From the NCBI RefSeq assembly GCF_000471905.2, contig NW_006499973.1, positions 2,620,983 to 2,684,982 of the forward strand: 64,000 nt of DNA. The letters run 5' to 3'. Shown here one piece after another: positions 46,075 to 58,121 of this stretch; position 1 is the first letter of the stretch, and each line of letters opens with the position of its first letter. Position numbers and translations under genes: made by a program. Under the pieces are notes generated by a model. It was not told the DNA's origin. It searched no databases and saw only the letters and a list, made by a program, of their open reading frames with translations. This DNA comes from Amborella trichopoda (Eukaryota > Streptophyta > Magnoliopsida > Amborellales > Amborellaceae).

Positions 46075-47225
46075 TTAACAAAATACCATCCCCAAAAAAT
46101 GTTTCAACTTGTTAAATCTATCTGGTCTTAATGCCTTGGTGAAAATATCAGCAACCTGTTCTTCAGTGTTACAATATATGAACTTGATTTCATTCTTCTC
46201 TATGTGATCTCGTATGAAATGATAACGTCTGTCAATATGCTTGCCCTTTCCATGTCGGATTGGATTCTTTGCTAATGTTATTGCTGACATGTTGTCCATA
46301 TGGATCTTGGTGGGGCCTTCTTTCTTTTAATAGGTTTCTTAGCCATAGTGCTTGTCCCACGCAAGAGGCAGATGCCACGTACTCTGCTTCTCAACTTGAT
46401 AGAGCCACCACTTTCTATTTCTCTGATGACCATGAAAATGCAGTCATTCCAATGTTGAATGCAAATCCAAAGGTGCTATTGTTGTCATCGAAGTCTCCTC
46501 CCCAATCACTTTCAGTAAAACCAACAAGTTCAACTTCTTTTGTTCTTGAATAAAGCAGGCCATGATTCAACATACCATTGATATATCATAGGATTCTCTT
46601 AGATGCTTGAAGATGAGTAAACTTAAATGCTTCCATATATCTGCTAATCAATCCAACACCATATACAATATCTAGTCTAGTACAAGTTAGATATCTTAAG
46701 CTTCCAATTAGACCCTGGAAATAAGTAGGATCTGTCCCTTCTTCTTTTTCATTTTTATGTAGCTTCACCCCAAATTCCACATGAGTGCTGATTGGCTTAC
46801 AATTTTCCATTTTGAATTTTTTCAATATTGCTTTTCAATATTTTTCTTGAGAAATGAAAATTTTATCATTTTCTTGTTTTACTTCTATTCCAAGAAAATA
46901 GGACATGAGTTCCATATCTGTCATCTCAAATTCATTGGCCATTCTAGCCTTAAAATCTTCAATCATTTCCTTGCAATTTCCAGTAAAAATAAGATCATTC
47001 ACATAGACACAAATAATCATTATATCACCATTACAATTGTACTTTGTATAGAGTGCATGCTCATATGGGCATTTAATAAAACTATTTTCCTGAAAATATT
47101 TATTTAGTCTAGTGTTCCATGCCCTAAGAGCTTGCTAAGTCCATATAATGCCTTCTTTAATTTAGAAACCTTGTTTTCATATATATTTTTAATATAACCA
47201 GGTTTTTTAATGCAAAAACATAATA
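46075..47225 (-). pseudogene. Inner copia reverse transcriptase and RNase H
   Basis: Minus-strand text resumes at about 47215 with KPGYIKNIYENKVSKLKKAL, then CVYVNDLIFTGNCKEMIEDF (active site YVND where the family has YVDD), MTDMELMSYFLGIEVKQEND, then SLRYLTCTRLDIVYGVGLIS, and RNase H ending with KHIDRRYHFIRDHIEKNEIK and EQVADIFTKALRPDRFNKLK. Stops break it at several places. The reading frame ends just before the polypurine tract. Confidence 0.88.
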
Positions 47226-48224
47226 AACATTAGAAATATATTGGCGATCCCCATTTATTAGTTGTATCAAAATTGTTTCTTTTCTTTTTACTTGGGTTTT
47301 TGAGAAATCTCCAAAGAAAACATCTCCTTTTATTGACTCAATTAGATCTATAAACATTTCTCTTCTTCCACACATGTAATTACTTGCTTCTGTTTCCAAA
47401 TACCAGGTATTATTGTTTCTTTCATCCTCTTTATAAGCTAATAGCAAAGTTGGCACGTTTTCATCATTTCTTTCAATAAAATTTACTTGATCTCCATTTT
47501 TCATGTTCAGCTTTAAATCTGCATTCAGAACTATAATGTCCAATTTTTTGCAATTAAAGCATTATATATTAAATCTTCCATACCTTTGCTTATTGTATGG
47601 ACGTGTGAAATTTCCTTACTTCTTCCTCGTGATGAATATGAACTAGATTCTTTTTCGCTTCCAGTTTAAAAGTTTCGTCCTCCTCCAAAGAATCATTAGC
47701 ATTCTGATTCATCCGTTGCTCATGGGATGAAGTGATCCTATCAGCTCTTCAATAGTTAGTGAAGACAAATCTTTAGATTCCTCAATAGCTACAACAATGT
47801 GTTCAAATCAAGGAGTCATAGATCTTAAGATTTTTTTAATTACTCTTTCATCATCAATTTTTTCTCTAATTTTCTTCATTTGGTTTACTATAACCAAAAT
47901 TCGAGAAAAATAGTCTAAAATATATTCACTCTTATTCATGTGAATGGATTCAAATTCAGCTCTTAAGGCTTGAAGGCGTACCTTATTTTCCCTCTCAACT
48001 CCTCTATATGATTTTTGCAAAATTTCCCATGCTTGCTTGAAGGCAGTGGCATCAGAAATTTTTTCAAATGCTGAATCATCAACTCCTTGATAAATGAGGA
48101 AGAGTGTCTTCTTATCTTTTTTCTTTTCATCCTTTTGCTTTTGGCTCAAACCGTCTTGATCCTGTTCATCAAAACCATTATCTGCAATTTCCCATAAATC
48201 TTGAGAGCCGAAAAGAACTTTCAT
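47225..48224 (-). pseudogene. Inner copia gag and protease
   Basis: Segment 48224-47808 is a copia-type gag (LFGSQDLWEIADNGFDEQDQ, then WEILQKSYRGVERENKVRLQ and KIREKIDDERVIKKILRSM). Segment 47543 downward has the protease region: NTWYLETEASNYMCGRREMF, where the catalytic DTGA-like motif reads ETEA, then GDRQYISNVYYV. Directly after VYYVFALK the text jumps to reverse transcriptase, which marks the internal deletion. Confidence 0.85.
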
Positions 48225-48319
48225 TTGAATACTCTATTTATCATAATTTCCTTTGTTTAACTTAGGAATTTATGGTTAAATCAAATAAGACATTGTAATG
48301 GAGTAGCAAATATTGAACT

Positions 48320-48331
48320 GCTCTGATACCA
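48320..48331 (-). other. Primer-binding site of the inner copia element
   Basis: TGGTATCAGAGC on the minus strand is the complement of the initiator tRNA-Met 3' end, two bases inside the LTR, the usual arrangement for plant copia elements. Confidence 0.92.
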
Positions 48332-48333
48332 GA

Positions 48334-48830
48334 TGATGGGAGTTAGAATAATATAATAATGAAAAATTAAATTTAAAATAACAATGCAAGAAACTATAAG
48401 AAGAGAGAGAGAGTACTTATCTTCCAAATCTCACTTGCAATTACTTTAACAAAAAAACATTACACCAAAGAGGAAAAACTGCTGCCTTCACTTCTACACT
48501 TTTTCTCTCTTTGCACACTCTTTCTCAATCTCTCTCTTGCTTCTCACTGTCTCTACACTCAATATTCACTCACTTGGCCCAACTTATGACTCTCTATTCC
48601 CCTTTTATAGAGGTTGTCATACTAACTAGAATGTTCTAGTGACCACCTACCCACATTTAATGGGTAGCCATTTTTGTTGACTTTGTGCCATTTTTAGAAA
48701 ATTTTACATGCTTCTTTATTTATTTCTTCATGTCTCATCTAGAAAGCTCCATCTAGAAAACTCTACATATTTTCTTAAACCTCTACTCACATCTAGAAGG
48801 TTCTACTTTGGTAAGTTTAATTTTCCAACA
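48334..48830 (-). repeat. 5' LTR of the inner copia element
   Basis: Matches the LTR at 45567-46062 end to end with scattered substitutions, so insertion was not recent but is still well dated by comparison. Confidence 0.9.
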
Positions 48831-49483
48831 ATTTTCATATACCTACCAATATGGTTTTCTGCACCATTATTAGATTTCCATTTGGACTTATCTTAGTCCC
48901 ATAGCTGCTACATGTTTCTTGAATATGTCACGGCTCCAAGCCTTAGTCAATGGATATGCAACTATCTCATTTGAAGGTATATACTCAATTGTTATATCTC
49001 CATATTCCACTACATCTCGAATATAGTGGTACCTCCTCCGAATGTGTTTAGATTTATAGTTTATTTTTCAATCCTTCATAACGGCAATGGTTGCTTGATT
49101 ATCATATAATATGTTTATATGCCCATTTTCAATGCATTCTAATTTTAAATCCATGAGAAAATTTCTCAACCAAATAACCTCTTGTGATCCTAAAATGCAA
49201 GCCACATATTCTGCTTCCATGGTTGATAAGGCAACACAATCTTGTTTTTTACTGCACCATGATACAACACGTCCACCGAGTGTGAAAATGAAACCCAAAG
49301 TGGATTTACTATCATCATAATCACCACTCTAATTTGCATCAGAGTAACCCTGAGGCCTTAGGGAAGAACCTTGATAGTGCAACTTGCATTTATTTATTCC
49401 TTGGATATATCTTAATATCTTTTTTACTACTTACTAATGTATCATTCTAGGTTTTCTTTGGTACTGGGCAATAGTATGGACTA

Positions 49484-50230
49484 TCAAGAAAGAGAGCACA
49501 ATATTTTCAATATCCGGTGATATGAAGCCTCAATTTGGAGCCAATACAATAATTCTTCCACCCTTTTCAGCAGCTCAATCCCAAATTGAAAGGAAATAGC
49601 AGTATAAGAAACCCAAAAAAGAATTCTCTCTAGATTTGTGGAAAGAAGAAATACAAAAAAAAGTAATAAAGAAATAGATAATCTCAAGCTAATAAACATA
49701 AAAAAAAATCAGATATATGAGCAGTAGAGAGAATGCAGTGTATAATCTCAAAAAGGGTGAAACAAAAATTGTTCATGCAGTAGGGTTTACAAGCTCTTTT
49801 TATAGTACTTCATAGCAACCAAAATAAGAAGGGAATGAAGCACATATCCATTACATAGCGCTTAGAATGTGTAGCCCATGATACCTATAGACCAAGCCAT
49901 CTGGTGACAGGCTACATTGAGAGTCCTCTTTGGTGAGTGTCATTCACCCCTTTTCCATCATCCTCTTTACTTGGGGGGTTAACTTCTTTTTATAGAGAAC
50001 CATTTAGTTTGTAAGGAACCATTTAGTTTGTAACTCTTACATTCATGGTCTATAGTAGTTGAGATCCAAATCTAACTACCGCCTTAATTTCTTCAAGTGC
50101 AGTTAATTAGGATTAACAAGTTGTCACCAAATTGTTAATCCTATGCAATGAGGTAAACATGTACTAATGACTTACATAATAGGATATCATCCAAGCATTG
50201 TACATCTATAATATAGAAAAACAATTCACT
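49484..50230. repeat. Direct repeat partner of the outer copia LTR, with unrelated left part
   Basis: 49888-50229 matches 44838-45204 in the same orientation, with an extra internal duplication of GAACCATTTAGTTTGTAA at about 49997 and 50021. The left part, 49484-49887, has no counterpart beside the other copy. It looks like an LTR fragment (GAGAGAATTC..., A-rich) of unknown family. The outer copia 5' end was probably lost by rearrangement here. Confidence 0.5.
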
Positions 50231-50453
50231 TTGGTGGCAATATTTCGCTCTCACTTATGCACTATTATCCTTCTCGGATCGTGTTGTTTGTGTTTGTGAC
50301 TTCCTATATTGAGGAACCACATGCAATACCCCCGGAGTATACAAGTCAATATAGTTCTTACATCATGATGACACAAAGAGCTAATGGTAGGCAGGAGATG
50401 AGATTCTGGAGGATGGTTTAAAGAGAACATACAAAGGAGGGAGATGACAAATA

Positions 50454-51791
50454 TTCACAACCAGTGACTTAAAAATCGGCGAGTCGTAACAGATTAGCCC
50501 GAGTCGGCATGGGAATCGGTTACCCCATGTCAATTCAAGTGTAAAATCGGGAACTGGCCGGTTCTGCACAGTGAACCGCTTGTATGACGTCCGTCACCCA
50601 CATGGTACTCGTGGATGGCATCCTCAGGCACACGCGCACAATCCTTAACGAACTTATAAAGCAATTTATAGAGGCAAAACTAAAACTCATTGTTGGATGT
50701 GAGATAATTCTGACGGTGCGTTAAATTATGACGGAATTTGGATAAGTACTATTAATGTAGAAATTAATTTGATGTGGCGGAGTGGTTATCACTTCCACGG
50801 TAGAGCCTTCATATCTCAAGTTCGATTCCGCCTTAGACACTTTTTATTTTATTTTTGTTGACAACAAAAATAAGCAGAAAATAAATTGTTTTTAATTTTT
50901 TTTTACGTTTTTTGAATTCTCTATCTTTCTATTAACAATATGTTTTAGTAAATTTATTCTATAAATCTAAAAAATTATTTTTTTAAAAAAGAAATTTATT
51001 CCATTTGAAATCTCTCTCTTTCTATTAACAATCTCTTTTACTAAATTTATTCTAGAAATCTAAAAAATTAAAATTTTGAAAAATTAAAGTATTTTTTCGA
51101 AAATTGGTATGCATTCTAATAATTTCTAACCAAAATTTTATTTTATTTATTAATTTTTGCATTATAAATCATGTAATTTATTATCTTTCTTACAGTTCTC
51201 AATAATACATTTTAAATTAGATCGTATTACAAAATATTTTAGATTTGTTATTATTTGTATAATAAAATAATTATGAAATTTAAACCAACAATTTTAATTT
51301 CAGCATATAACATTATAGTTAGTTAGGTTGTAATAAATTTGGATTATAGTTAGTTAGTTTGTAATAATTTTGGTTTTTTTAGGGGATTAGGGCTTTCCGC
51401 CAATTTGAGATTTAGATGGCCATTTTTTATCGATTAAATCTACTTTTATAGTAGTCCATATATGATTATATATTTTATCCATGATAATTATATGTTTTTT
51501 CTTATGTGTGATGTAAATTTAATGGTTAACATAAGTTTATGCAAAGAAAAAACATATCAATATTCACAAATTGATTAAAAAAATGAAAGTTAACAAGTAC
51601 CCTCATTTCTTATTGGATTCCTAAAAGACATAATTTATAATTAATTTTAATAATTTTTTTGGATTTTTTTATAGCTTAATCCAACCGAGTCAGCCGATTC
51701 CCGATCCAGATCGCCGATTCACTGATCTGGATGGGTTTTTGAAGTGCCCGATCAGGGGTACCGATCCATTTTTTAAATCACTGTTCACAAC
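50454..51791. mobile_element. hAT-like non-autonomous element 3
   Basis: The element (50462-51783) starts CAGTGACTTAAAAATCGGCG and ends CCATTTTTTAAATCACTG. TTCACAAC flanks both sides (50454-50461 and 51784-51791), a perfect 8-bp target duplication. Subterminal CGAGTCG / CCGATTCCCGATCC motifs match elements 2 and 4. Interior AT-rich, non-coding, with a tRNA-like segment at 50773-50840. Confidence 0.9.
50773..50840 (+). other. tRNA-like segment, possible SINE head
   Basis: TGGCGGAGTGG (50776-50786) resembles an RNA polymerase III A box and AGTTCGATTCC (50820-50830) a B box, 33 bases apart, as in tRNA genes and tRNA-derived SINEs. A T-rich run follows (CACTTTTTATTTT), which could end transcription. 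I could not fold a convincing acceptor stem, so a functional tRNA is unlikely; a SINE head or tRNA relic captured by the hAT-like element fits better. Confidence 0.4.
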
Positions 51792-51879
51792 TAATTCAAG
51801 GACAACATAATAATGATGACATCATAAGTCTAAGAGATGTAATTGTATCTCAGATGTGGCACGGATATGTCAACTTCTA

Positions 51880-52205
51880 GAGTCTATTTTCTTCATTTGG
51901 ACTTGTGAACTTATTTGACATGGTAAGAGATATGTATGAGGGAGCGCTAACTAGTGTATGAACAACTATTGGAGAAACGAGTGAGTTTCTAATGACAATA
52001 GGTCCACATTATAACGTTGAGCCCATACCTCTTTGTCTTAATTATGGACGACTTAACTAGGCACCTGCAAGATAAAGTGTTGTAGTACATATTGTTCGCG
52101 AGTAACATGGTTTTGATTGATGAGGCCCGAAATGACATCAATACAAAGTTAGAACTTTGGAGGGATACTATAGAATCTAAATGTTTTAAAATTAGTTGAA
52201 CTTTT
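51880..52205 (+). pseudogene. LINE-type reverse transcriptase fragment
   Basis: The plus strand reads MYEGALTSV, a stop, then TTIGETSEFLMTIG, and after a frameshift PYLFVLIMDDLTRHLQDKVL, LFASNMVLIDEARNDIN and KLELWRDTIESKCFKIS. The family has a Phe-Ala-Asp-Asp motif where this has FASN, so the active site is destroyed. It begins about 90 bp after the hAT-like element, and no other LINE parts are recognisable. Confidence 0.7.
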
Positions 52206-52249
52206 CCATAGCCCAAATATCATTTTCACCATATTCTTGAAGGTTGAAT

Positions 52250-52745
52250 ATCATTTATTGGATAATCCCTCCTTGTTCTGAGGAGCTTGGGGGCCGGATA
52301 CAAAGTCATTCAAATGATAACAGACTCTCTAATATTTGGTCCTAGAAAACCACACATTGCAGGGTAGCCTCTAGGCATGAGGTAGTGTTTTTCTATTTCA
52401 TATTTGTGAAATGAGTAAAGTGCCACGTTCAAAGAATAAAATTGTTTTAATTAAGATGGATCCAAGCCTTACCTTCAGGAAATACCAGCCGATTACATTT
52501 CCTACTAATAACATCTTACAAGACTTTAGAGTCTGATGCATATCTCTTCCATCCACCAATTATGTAATGGAGTGTCAAACCAACTGTAGCCATAACATTT
52601 TGACTTAGGAAACCTTTCTTGTTTCAAAAGTGTTTATGCATCAGATTCCTAAACCATGCAGGGATGTGTGCCCGGTCAATAGCTTCGACGTAATACTGTT
52701 AACACCATTGGACAAACCATTATTAGTTTGGTTGTATATGATTAA
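52250..52745 (-). pseudogene. PIF/Harbinger (HARBI1-like) transposase fragment
   Basis: The minus strand from about 52700 reads YYVEAIDRAHIPAWFRN, a stop, then NKKGFLSQNVMATVGLTL, IIGGWKRYASDSKVL, a stop, then DVISRKCNRLVFPEGK. This is the DDE core of PIF/Harbinger transposases (normally AIDGTHIPAW, KGFLSQNV, GWEGSASDSRVL). A GT donor-like site follows PEG, and further down PRGYPAMCGFLGPN continues the family pattern. At least two stops mean it is dead. No terminal repeats were found. Confidence 0.8.
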
Positions 52746-52899
52746 ATTACATTATGAGTTTCACTACAATTGCTTACCTTGAAATATGAGTAAAACCTCT
52801 CCTTATCATCTGAAATGTGCTTAGGTGTTTCACTTCTTGGTGGTTTTAGGAACATAGGCTCCAAGTGTAACATCGCTATTAAAATGTTATTGAAGTAGA

Positions 52900-54916
52900 A
52901 ACTGGTAGTTTATGAAAGAAAGACCTATGAGATCTTTTACAGGAGAATGCATTTTTTTTTTTTTCTTCACCCCTTTCTTTTAGCAAAAGATCACTCGCAC
53001 GTGGTCTTTATTATAATAAGATAAATTTCAAAATAAAATCAACATAACAATAAAACCAAGATCTTAACAACTTGATGTCATTGAAACAATAATGAAATAT
53101 GCTTGAGAATAAAAGATAAGATTGCAAGAAACAAAAGGAAGAGTGCTAGAGATTACCTCAACCGCGCTTATTACACCCCACACCGAGTTACCACCATCCG
53201 ATGGTGCAAGATCAACGGTCTAGCTTCAATCTCGAACCGGGAAAGTAAATTTCGGCTAAGTCACACCAATAGAACATAAACCCTTTTGAGCACAAACTTA
53301 AACCCTAGGTGAATTCTCTTAGCAACCTAGTTTGAGAGAGATGTATTCTCTTTTTTTTGCTAAACCCTAAAACCCTTAGCCATAAATCTATATTTGAGAG
53401 ATAGGAGAGAGAATAACTCCATAACCTAAACCCTTAGGTTCTTTCACAACGTGGGAAAGAGAGATCAAACATGAGAGAGAAAAACTTTCTTAAGAGAGAG
53501 ATATAGAAAGATAAGGTGTAGATATTTTAGGTAGAGGCAATCCATTTTTTATAGGCTTGAACAAGATTATGATTTTTTAGGGTTTTCCTTGGCTTGCCTC
53601 TTATTGTGAGAATGAACATAGACCGTTGATCAAAGGTGACTTGTGGGGTGAGAGATCTGAGCCATCCATTCCATAGATAAGCCATCAATATTATGGAAGG
53701 TGCATAGACCATTATCCCCCTTTTTTTAACCATTTTTCCATCAATAGAAATTAGGTAAATTAAATCTAATTAAAATATTATGCATTCCATAATCTTTCAC
53801 AAAATATTTCAAAGATATATCAAGTCAATATACACTTTCAATATTTGGTCAATATATGGTCAAAATATTTCATATCTTATTTGACCACATGCCATAACAT
53901 AATATTACCAAAACATGAAATAACTTAAACTCCAAGAAAGAATCCAATGGGTGGGGCGTGCCACCCATTTGTGGCACATGTGGACCCCACCCACTTGACA
54001 CATGGTGGGCCCATGTGCACTATGGGCCCCTCCATGATATTTTATATAATTTTAAATTATAAAAAAAAATTCTAAAACATTATTTGAAGTTTATCGTTTC
54101 GTAAAATCAATATCTTCATTTTTATAAGTCCAAAAAAAATTATAAATAAAATATCAAATGACTCATAAAAATTCAAATAAAAATTCTAAAATAATTTCTA
54201 TCATAAAACAAACATAATTAAATTAACTTGATGGGAAATGGATCCATATGGTTAAGGAATTTAATCTGCAATCATGGGGCTCTCCACCTTCAACTGTGGA
54301 CTAAAGACCACACTTGCCTTTTCGAACCGATCCAGTGTTTCCCATGACCCAAAGTCTAGGCAAGGGCTCATTAACGGGTCGCCAAAGTCTAACGTATGAG
54401 CCAAGGGGTCACAATCCCAGTCTATGGATTACAAGTCCTCCCTTAGAGACAAGTCAAGGTCACCAAGACCTTATGCGACCATAGCTCTATGACGCATAGG
54501 GGTATCTCTCACACATGCATACGCTTCACTCTAAAAGGTAGATTTCTGGCTTTCTTGAACGATCTATCGATATGCATGCCGTGTGATAGTACATGGATGA
54601 GGTTTTCGCCCCTGTCTTTGTAAGCCACCATCACACACAAGGGTCACACAGTCCCTCGGCTCACTCATCCGGGCATGTTCTCCGACGTCATCAAGGGCTA
54701 ACCCATAAACCCTCATCGGTTTGTTCTTCATGCCTAGGTAACATGGGTTTTTACCAACCTACTGACTTAGATCGTTAAACACAGATCGGTATCAGCAAAC
54801 CATCATTTGCTTAGTATGGTCTACGAGAGACTACACTCTCACTAAGTTCATGTTTCACTATATCATTTCATTTTACAAGCACTCATAAGGCCTTTAAAGG
54901 TCATATAAACCCAACA
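52900..54916 (-). repeat. Probable 3' LTR of a third copia element
   Basis: On the minus strand the LTR would begin TGTTGGGTTTATATGACC at 54916, directly after a purine tract CCAAGTGGGAGA (54928-54917). The following 2 kb lack coding and carry features common in long copia LTRs (GA/CT-rich leader-like stretch at about 53330-53520). The far border and the partner LTR were not found, so the length is a guess. Confidence 0.4.
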
Positions 54917-55363
54917 TCTCCCACTTGGCCTTTGAATGCCTTACATTCTCTCTTTCTCACTTTCTCTTATTCCCACATCTTTCTCCCAATTGTAATCTCT
55001 CTCAAGCATTTTTATTTATTCTCTCAATACATTAATCATGATTTTCGCCATCAATCCTTTCACAAAAGATTTATAGAGGCAACACATTTTTCTCTTTACT
55101 GCTCAGATCTCATCCCAAAAATGGTCGTAGCTTATCTTTCACATCGCATCGCAAATCATAGACCTGTTGTCGTAAAAGACCATCACGTACCCTCATCGCA
55201 TGGGGTCGTATGTTTATGGGTTCAAAAGAGTTCTTCAAATAAGCTGCTCCCTTTTGTAGCCATACGACTAGCATCAAACATTTGGGTTCCATGGGTGAAC
55301 AACATTATAATTTGTTGTTCCATTTGGCATGTCAAATACTAATAGGTACTCCTACTGGAATAT

Positions 55364-55740
55364 TTAGTTTATCTGGATCTCGATATTTCTCAATCTCACC
55401 ACATTCCTCAGGTGATAAAAACATGATTTTATATGCTTGGAGTTCTTAAGAAATCGTGGGTCCTTTGACACGCATATCATCAACGTGTTGTCGTAAGAAA
55501 TTCTTACTGCCTCACAACGCACGAGGTGAAAGTCAAGTTGATTAAGAAATTTCTTAATCCATATGGTGGCCTTCTCGATCACCAAACAGCACACCACGTA
55601 CTCTGCCTTTATGGTGGACAATTTCATCACATCTTGTTTCTTTAATTTCCAAGAAACTGCACCCCCGCCAAGTATGAACACATATCCAGATGTAGACTTC
55701 ACATCATCTGGATCTGTGAGATAGGTTGCACCTGTATATC
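55364..55740 (-). pseudogene. Copia RNase H fragment (third element)
   Basis: The minus strand reads GATYLTDPDDVKSTSGYVFI, LGGGAVSWKLKKQDVMKLST, IKAEYVVCCLVIEKATIWIK, then SYDNTLMICVSKDPRFL and KHIKSCFYHLRN. The order is that of copia RNase H (normally DNxxAIxLxKNPxxHxRxKHIDxxxHFxR). Substitutions and loss of the rest of pol make it a relic. It reads in the direction of the LTR-like sequence at 54916. Confidence 0.85.
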
Positions 55741-55759
55741 TGAATATCCAAACAAGTAA

Positions 55760-57760
55760 AAAAAGGAGGGACTGTAGCAGCTCCCACTCAATTATTGCAC
55801 ATACAAACTATATATTCTCAAAATTTTTATGCATATATCATGAGGTAGCATATCAAGTCTCATGCAATATGTAATTCAATACACGTTGGTTTCACAATAT
55901 ACAAAAACCTTCATAAACCACAAAGGTTCAACCACACTAGACATCTTGGTAATAAATTCATACAGACCAAGTTCTCTAATCAACACAATATGTATCAGGG
56001 AAGCCCAACATGAAGGCATACCTACAACATTCCCTATGATTCAAAGTCTTGGGTAATCGAGGATTATAAATAATTAGAAACATGGGTTAAGGCATATAGG
56101 TATTCAAAAAAAAAACAATGCATTTTCTCCCACTTTATAAATACCTTCAAGACAGAATGTTTTTCTTTTTAATAAAAAAAAAGATTGACTTGGTATATAT
56201 ATATGCATTCACAAGCAATAGTTATATGATAGTATGACAATTTAAAATGATTTTTATAAAGACTTAATGAGCCTTGCAAGACTATGTGGTTTTTTCGAAA
56301 CCATATTCATAGACTTAGATTTCTTTCAAATCATCCAATTTAATTATAAAATACATGCTTAGCCTTCATAAATCATTTTATCGCATTCACCTTTAATTTC
56401 CTACCAAGTCAAATTCATGGATACAAAAATAAATCATATATACTATCTTATAATTTTATCCAAAATAAAGCACGACTAAATAATGTCTATTAAAGCCTTG
56501 AAAAAATACTTCATTTTTGGCAATTATAGAGAATTTGTCAAGAGATCATCTCTCTCATCTACATTATGTATATATAGTTTTATAAATCTATAGGAAAAAT
56601 ATCTCTATACACCCCCAAGATAGAAAACATTGTCCTAGTTGAAACTATCTTACTGCATAAACTTATCTTCCAACCTCTCTCTCTCTCTCTCTCACTCTCT
56701 CTCATCCCTTCACTTCCCATGCCCAGTTACATTCCCCTCCTCACCATCTTTCTATCTCATATGCTCCATTAGTTTTCCAGCCACTCTCTCTCACTCTATG
56801 CCTCATTATTTCTCTCTCCTACACCTCTCATCCCTCTCAAATCCCTTCACTCTGCTTTCAATATGAAAAAAAAAAACTGATTTTATAAGCATCAAGCTTA
56901 AGAGAAAGAATGAGTAGCTAGAGAGAAAATTTTCCTAAAGAGCAAGAGTTGCTATAGAGTCTCTGAGGATAATATTTCTAGAGAGATGAAGAGACTTTCT
57001 AGAGAGAGTGGTGATTAAAATTTATTGGACTCACAAAAGTGTGAAGCTCTTCCATTGAGGAATGGTCTTTGGGGCCGTAACAGCAAGGTGTCATGGTGGC
57101 TACTACCGCCATGAAACTAAGGTGGATTTCTATCACAAAAAAATATGAGGGATGACTATTTTCCCAACAATAAAATTATTAGGTAGGGAACAACACCGCT
57201 ACGTCTTTCATGCCCCTTGTCTTCTCTTTCTCTCTCCTAAATCCCCGCATCGTGTGTCTCTTCTTCGTATCTCTTCTTCGTGATTACTCATTGGGAGAGT
57301 GCTTTAGTAATTGGCATCCTCCCCTTCTTTCTCTCTCTTGTTCTCTTTTTTTCTCTTAAGGTTTGAGAGAGATGAGGGTGTGAGAGAGAAGCGATAGCAG
57401 AGAGAGATAGATGTTGGGAGAAATGAGGGTGTAGGAGAGAGAGGGAGGGATATGGAGAGGAGGGAGAATGATTAGGAGTAAAGAGGGTAGGCTACAATGA
57501 TCAATAAATGAATGTGGCTTAAAGACAAAAAAGACGTGGGTTGCAAGGGTTTGATGATTTTTTTTGGACTGCAAAACATTGTAGTGTTTTAGTTATTTTG
57601 TCTTTCTTATGGTCTTCTTAAATTGACCTTCCCATTGATGTTAAGCCATACATACATAATATAGATTTGGAAAACTATCCCTATAAACCACCAAAATAGG
57701 AAGCTATATCCTAATATCCCTTATAAAACTCAAAATATATTACTGCATAAACTGCACCAA
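55760..57760. other. No recognisable gene
   Basis: AT-rich sequence with CT/GA-rich stretches at about 56675-56870 and 57220-57470; open frames there (56639-56866, 57356-57574) are low-complexity. Upstream coding of the third copia element may once have continued from 55760 to the right, but I see no conserved motif. Confidence 0.4.
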
Positions 57761-57764
57761 AAAA

Positions 57765-58121
57765 GGTTACGTTTGAGTGCCTACATTATGAAGTAATTTA
57801 TCATTGTACTCAATAATTTTGGACACCTATATACCCTTGTTTTATACATAGAGCATTTTTTTAGTAATGGTGTTTTTGGTTATTTGGAGGGTGTGACACG
57901 TCCACATAAGATGTGATGTCACCTACATGGATACACTATTGGCATTTAATGCTCCATGTGGTGATGTCATACCCCATGAGGATGATGTCATACCCCTCTT
58001 AATGACTAAAAATACCTTTATAAAAAAAATTCTCTAAGTACGAAATAATGATATATAAGTGTCTAAAATTGTTGAGTACAATGATAAATTACTCCATAAT
58101 ATGAGCACCCTAACATGACTC
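57765..58121. mobile_element. MITE, family A copy 2, decayed
   Basis: Shares with 70-440 the blocks AGTAATTTATCATTGTACTC, TTTTGGACACCTATATACCC, TTAATGCTCCATGTG, TAATGACTAAAAATACC and GAGCACCCTAACATGA, in the same order. The left end is eroded and no clear target duplication remains. Confidence 0.75.

Larger units (their letters stand above)
45567..48830 (-). mobile_element. Inner copia LTR retrotransposon with integrase deleted
   Basis: LTRs are 45567-46062 and 48334-48830 (496 and 497 bp), clearly alike along their whole length, starting TGATG and ending CCAACA on the plus strand. Flanking 5-mers ATTTC (45562-45566) and ATTTT (48831-48835) match 4/5. A perfect 12-base primer site (TGGTATCAGAGC on the minus strand, 48331-48320) abuts the upstream LTR, and a polypurine tract AAGGGGAG abuts the downstream one. 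Total 3264 bp is short for copia (usually 4.5-5.5 kb) because the integrase and first part of reverse transcriptase are missing. Orientation is the same as the outer copia. Confidence 0.92.
45424..49483 (-). mobile_element. Outer copia element: 3' end, interrupted by a second copia
   Basis: Minus-strand coding sequence at 49483-48831 gives RNase H: IVHTIAQYQRKP, then STLGFIFTLGGRVVSWCSKK, MEAEYVACILGSQEVIWLRN, then KSKHIRRRYHYIRDVVEYGD. The remaining 3' untranslated part resumes at 45566 and runs to the LTR start at 45423. The gap between is exactly the inner copia element. Gag, integrase and most of reverse transcriptase are absent; the text breaks off at 49483 against unrelated sequence. 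Confidence 0.75.

Noticed and set aside
54932..55342. 136-codon plus-strand frame
   Set aside because: Antisense to the copia 3' region; no domain or start context supports it.
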